From positions 1,265,501 through 1,329,500 of the forward strand of contig NZ_CP061813.1 in assembly GCF_014784055.1 (NCBI RefSeq): a DNA stretch of 64,000 nucleotides, given 5' to 3'. Origin of the DNA: Polaribacter haliotis (lineage in GTDB: Bacteria; Bacteroidota; Bacteroidia; Flavobacteriales; Flavobacteriaceae). The notes under the pieces are model-generated. The model saw only the letters and a list, made by a program, of their open reading frames with translations. It searched no databases and was not told where the DNA came from. The position numbers and the translations under genes were made by a program. Of this stretch, positions 63,363-64,000 are shown in pieces (within the stretch, counting starts at the first letter, position 1; each line of letters starts with the position of its first letter).

Positions 63363-64000
63363 TTAGTTAGAAAAATGTGTATTTACTAATTCTAAAACAC
63401 TTTCCACATCTGGCATATTTGCAACTTGAACATTTTGGAAATGTTTTCTTGCTTCAACAGCTGTAGTTTCTCCAATACAAAAAGCAACTTTATCTGTATT
63501 ATTTTCTTCTAAATAACTTTCGATTCCTGATGGACTATAAAATAAAACTCCAGTAACATCATCTGCAATTTTTACTGGACTTAACATTGTTTTGTACGCT
63601 TCTACCTCATTCACTACAATATCATGCGCTTGTAAATACGTTGGTAAAACATCTAATCTTAAGTCACTACAGAAATAAGAAACTTCTTTAATTTCAGTTT
63701 CTTTAGCTATATATTCAGCTAATTTTAAAGCATTTTTTGCAACGTGTTTTACTTTTCCAATTCTTCTTTCAATTAATTTTTTTGTTCTTCTACCAACGCA
63801 GAAAATATTCTTAAAATTAATTTCGTCTTTTGTGAAAGAATTTAAAATTGCTTCTGCTCCATTCTGACTTGTAATTATAACATTTTCATGCGTTTTTTTC
63901 ATCACTTTTGCAGGAATTCTATTAAAACGAATCTTAATAAAATCGCTATCTTCTATACCAATAGCACTTGGTAATGTTTTCTTCTGAATTTCAGATAGTT
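63363..64000 (-). CDS. hemD: Uroporphyrinogen III synthase (5' end outside window)
   Basis: Closes the tetrapyrrole ring with inversion of ring D. The frame stays open upstream of the first in-window ATG (63902) to the window edge, and the additional residues (IGIEDSDFIKIRFNRIPAK) are the normal HemD N-terminal region, so the gene is cut by the window and is not short. VIITSQNGAEAIL and GVLFYSPSGIESYL are the two typical HemD strands. First gene seen of the heme run. Confidence 0.88.
   Translation of the reverse strand, partial: LSEIQKKTLPSAIGIEDSDFIKIRFNRIPAKVMKKTHENVIITSQNGAEAILNSFTKDEINFKNIFCVGRRTKKLIERRIGKVKHVAKNALKLAEYIAKETEIKEVSYFCSDLRLDVLPTYLQAHDIVVNEVEAYKTMLSPVKIADDVTGVLFYSPSGIESYLEENNTDKVAFCIGETTAVEARKHFQNVQVANMPDVESVLELVNTHFSN

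Noticed and set aside
63363..63905. Truncated hemD
   Set aside because: The frame continues without stop to the window edge and encodes the normal HemD N-terminal region, so the gene is only cut by the window.

Overview
The window is AT-rich and looks like the chromosome of a Flavobacteriia member, most likely a marine Flavobacteriaceae of the Polaribacter/Tenacibaculum type. The reasons are gldF/gldG gliding genes, GyrA and ClpC of Bacteroidota type, TAnnTTTG -7 promoter elements, almost no Shine-Dalgarno sites, and families typical of this group (HYC_CC_PP, DUF2911, DUF4369, GIN-domain, TlpA, PspC/PadR operons). The genus is inference. Aerobic heme synthesis (HemF) points to an aerobe.

Layout. 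1-3228 is probably the end of an integrated element: a cut-off CusA/CzcA metal efflux pump, a small HYC_CC_PP protein and a tyrosine recombinase, next to tRNA-Pro and tRNA-Ser (3229-3405). 3506-16050 is mostly housekeeping: a 7TM-HD phosphohydrolase, thiolase, NlpC/P60 peptidase, TPR protein, gyrA, clpC and degQ/htrA. 16079-21380 holds dapF, an acetyltransferase, mltG, a small lipoprotein and gldF-gldG, with a heptanucleotide tandem repeat directly after the mltG stop and another at the gldG stop. 21573-30543 holds an SDR protein, aquaporin, DUF2911 lipoprotein, a divergent HxlR/VOC pair, two periplasmic thiol-redox proteins, an S1/P1 nuclease, and a cluster running from an SPFH protein to a ribbon-helix-helix protein. 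30748-36685 holds a very large sortilin-type beta-propeller protein, DUF2490, DUF819 and DUF4369. 37453-40808 is a DUF4870-PadR-PspC-GIN operon. 40883-47126 is mainly small envelope or unknown proteins. 47400-50054 encodes two pyruvate dehydrogenase subunits. 51763-53091 encodes a branched-chain-type E2. 53274-57575 holds a secreted coiled-coil protein, a response regulator/histidine kinase pair and an S41 peptidase. 58805-64000 is a heme gene run, hemD-hemB-hemL-hemE-hemF, on the minus strand; hemD runs off the window.

The most interesting signal is regulatory. Direct repeats of GTTAA, one helical turn apart (GTTAA-N6-GTTAA), lie upstream of five transcription units and always face the gene: degQ (five copies), the histidine kinase/response regulator pair, the secreted protein just downstream of it, the TlpA-redoxin pair, and the DUF4870-PadR-PspC-GIN operon. 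Box type and targets (periplasmic protease, thiol redox, envelope sensor, own two-component system, neighbouring small periplasmic protein) resemble the enterobacterial Cpx response. I infer an analogous flavobacterial envelope-stress regulon controlled by the two-component system at 54087-56185. In the PspC operon a near-perfect palindrome, probably the PadR operator, also overlaps the -33 element. Several families of short dispersed palindromes are present, one of which has become part of a coding sequence (the E2 gene at 51763).
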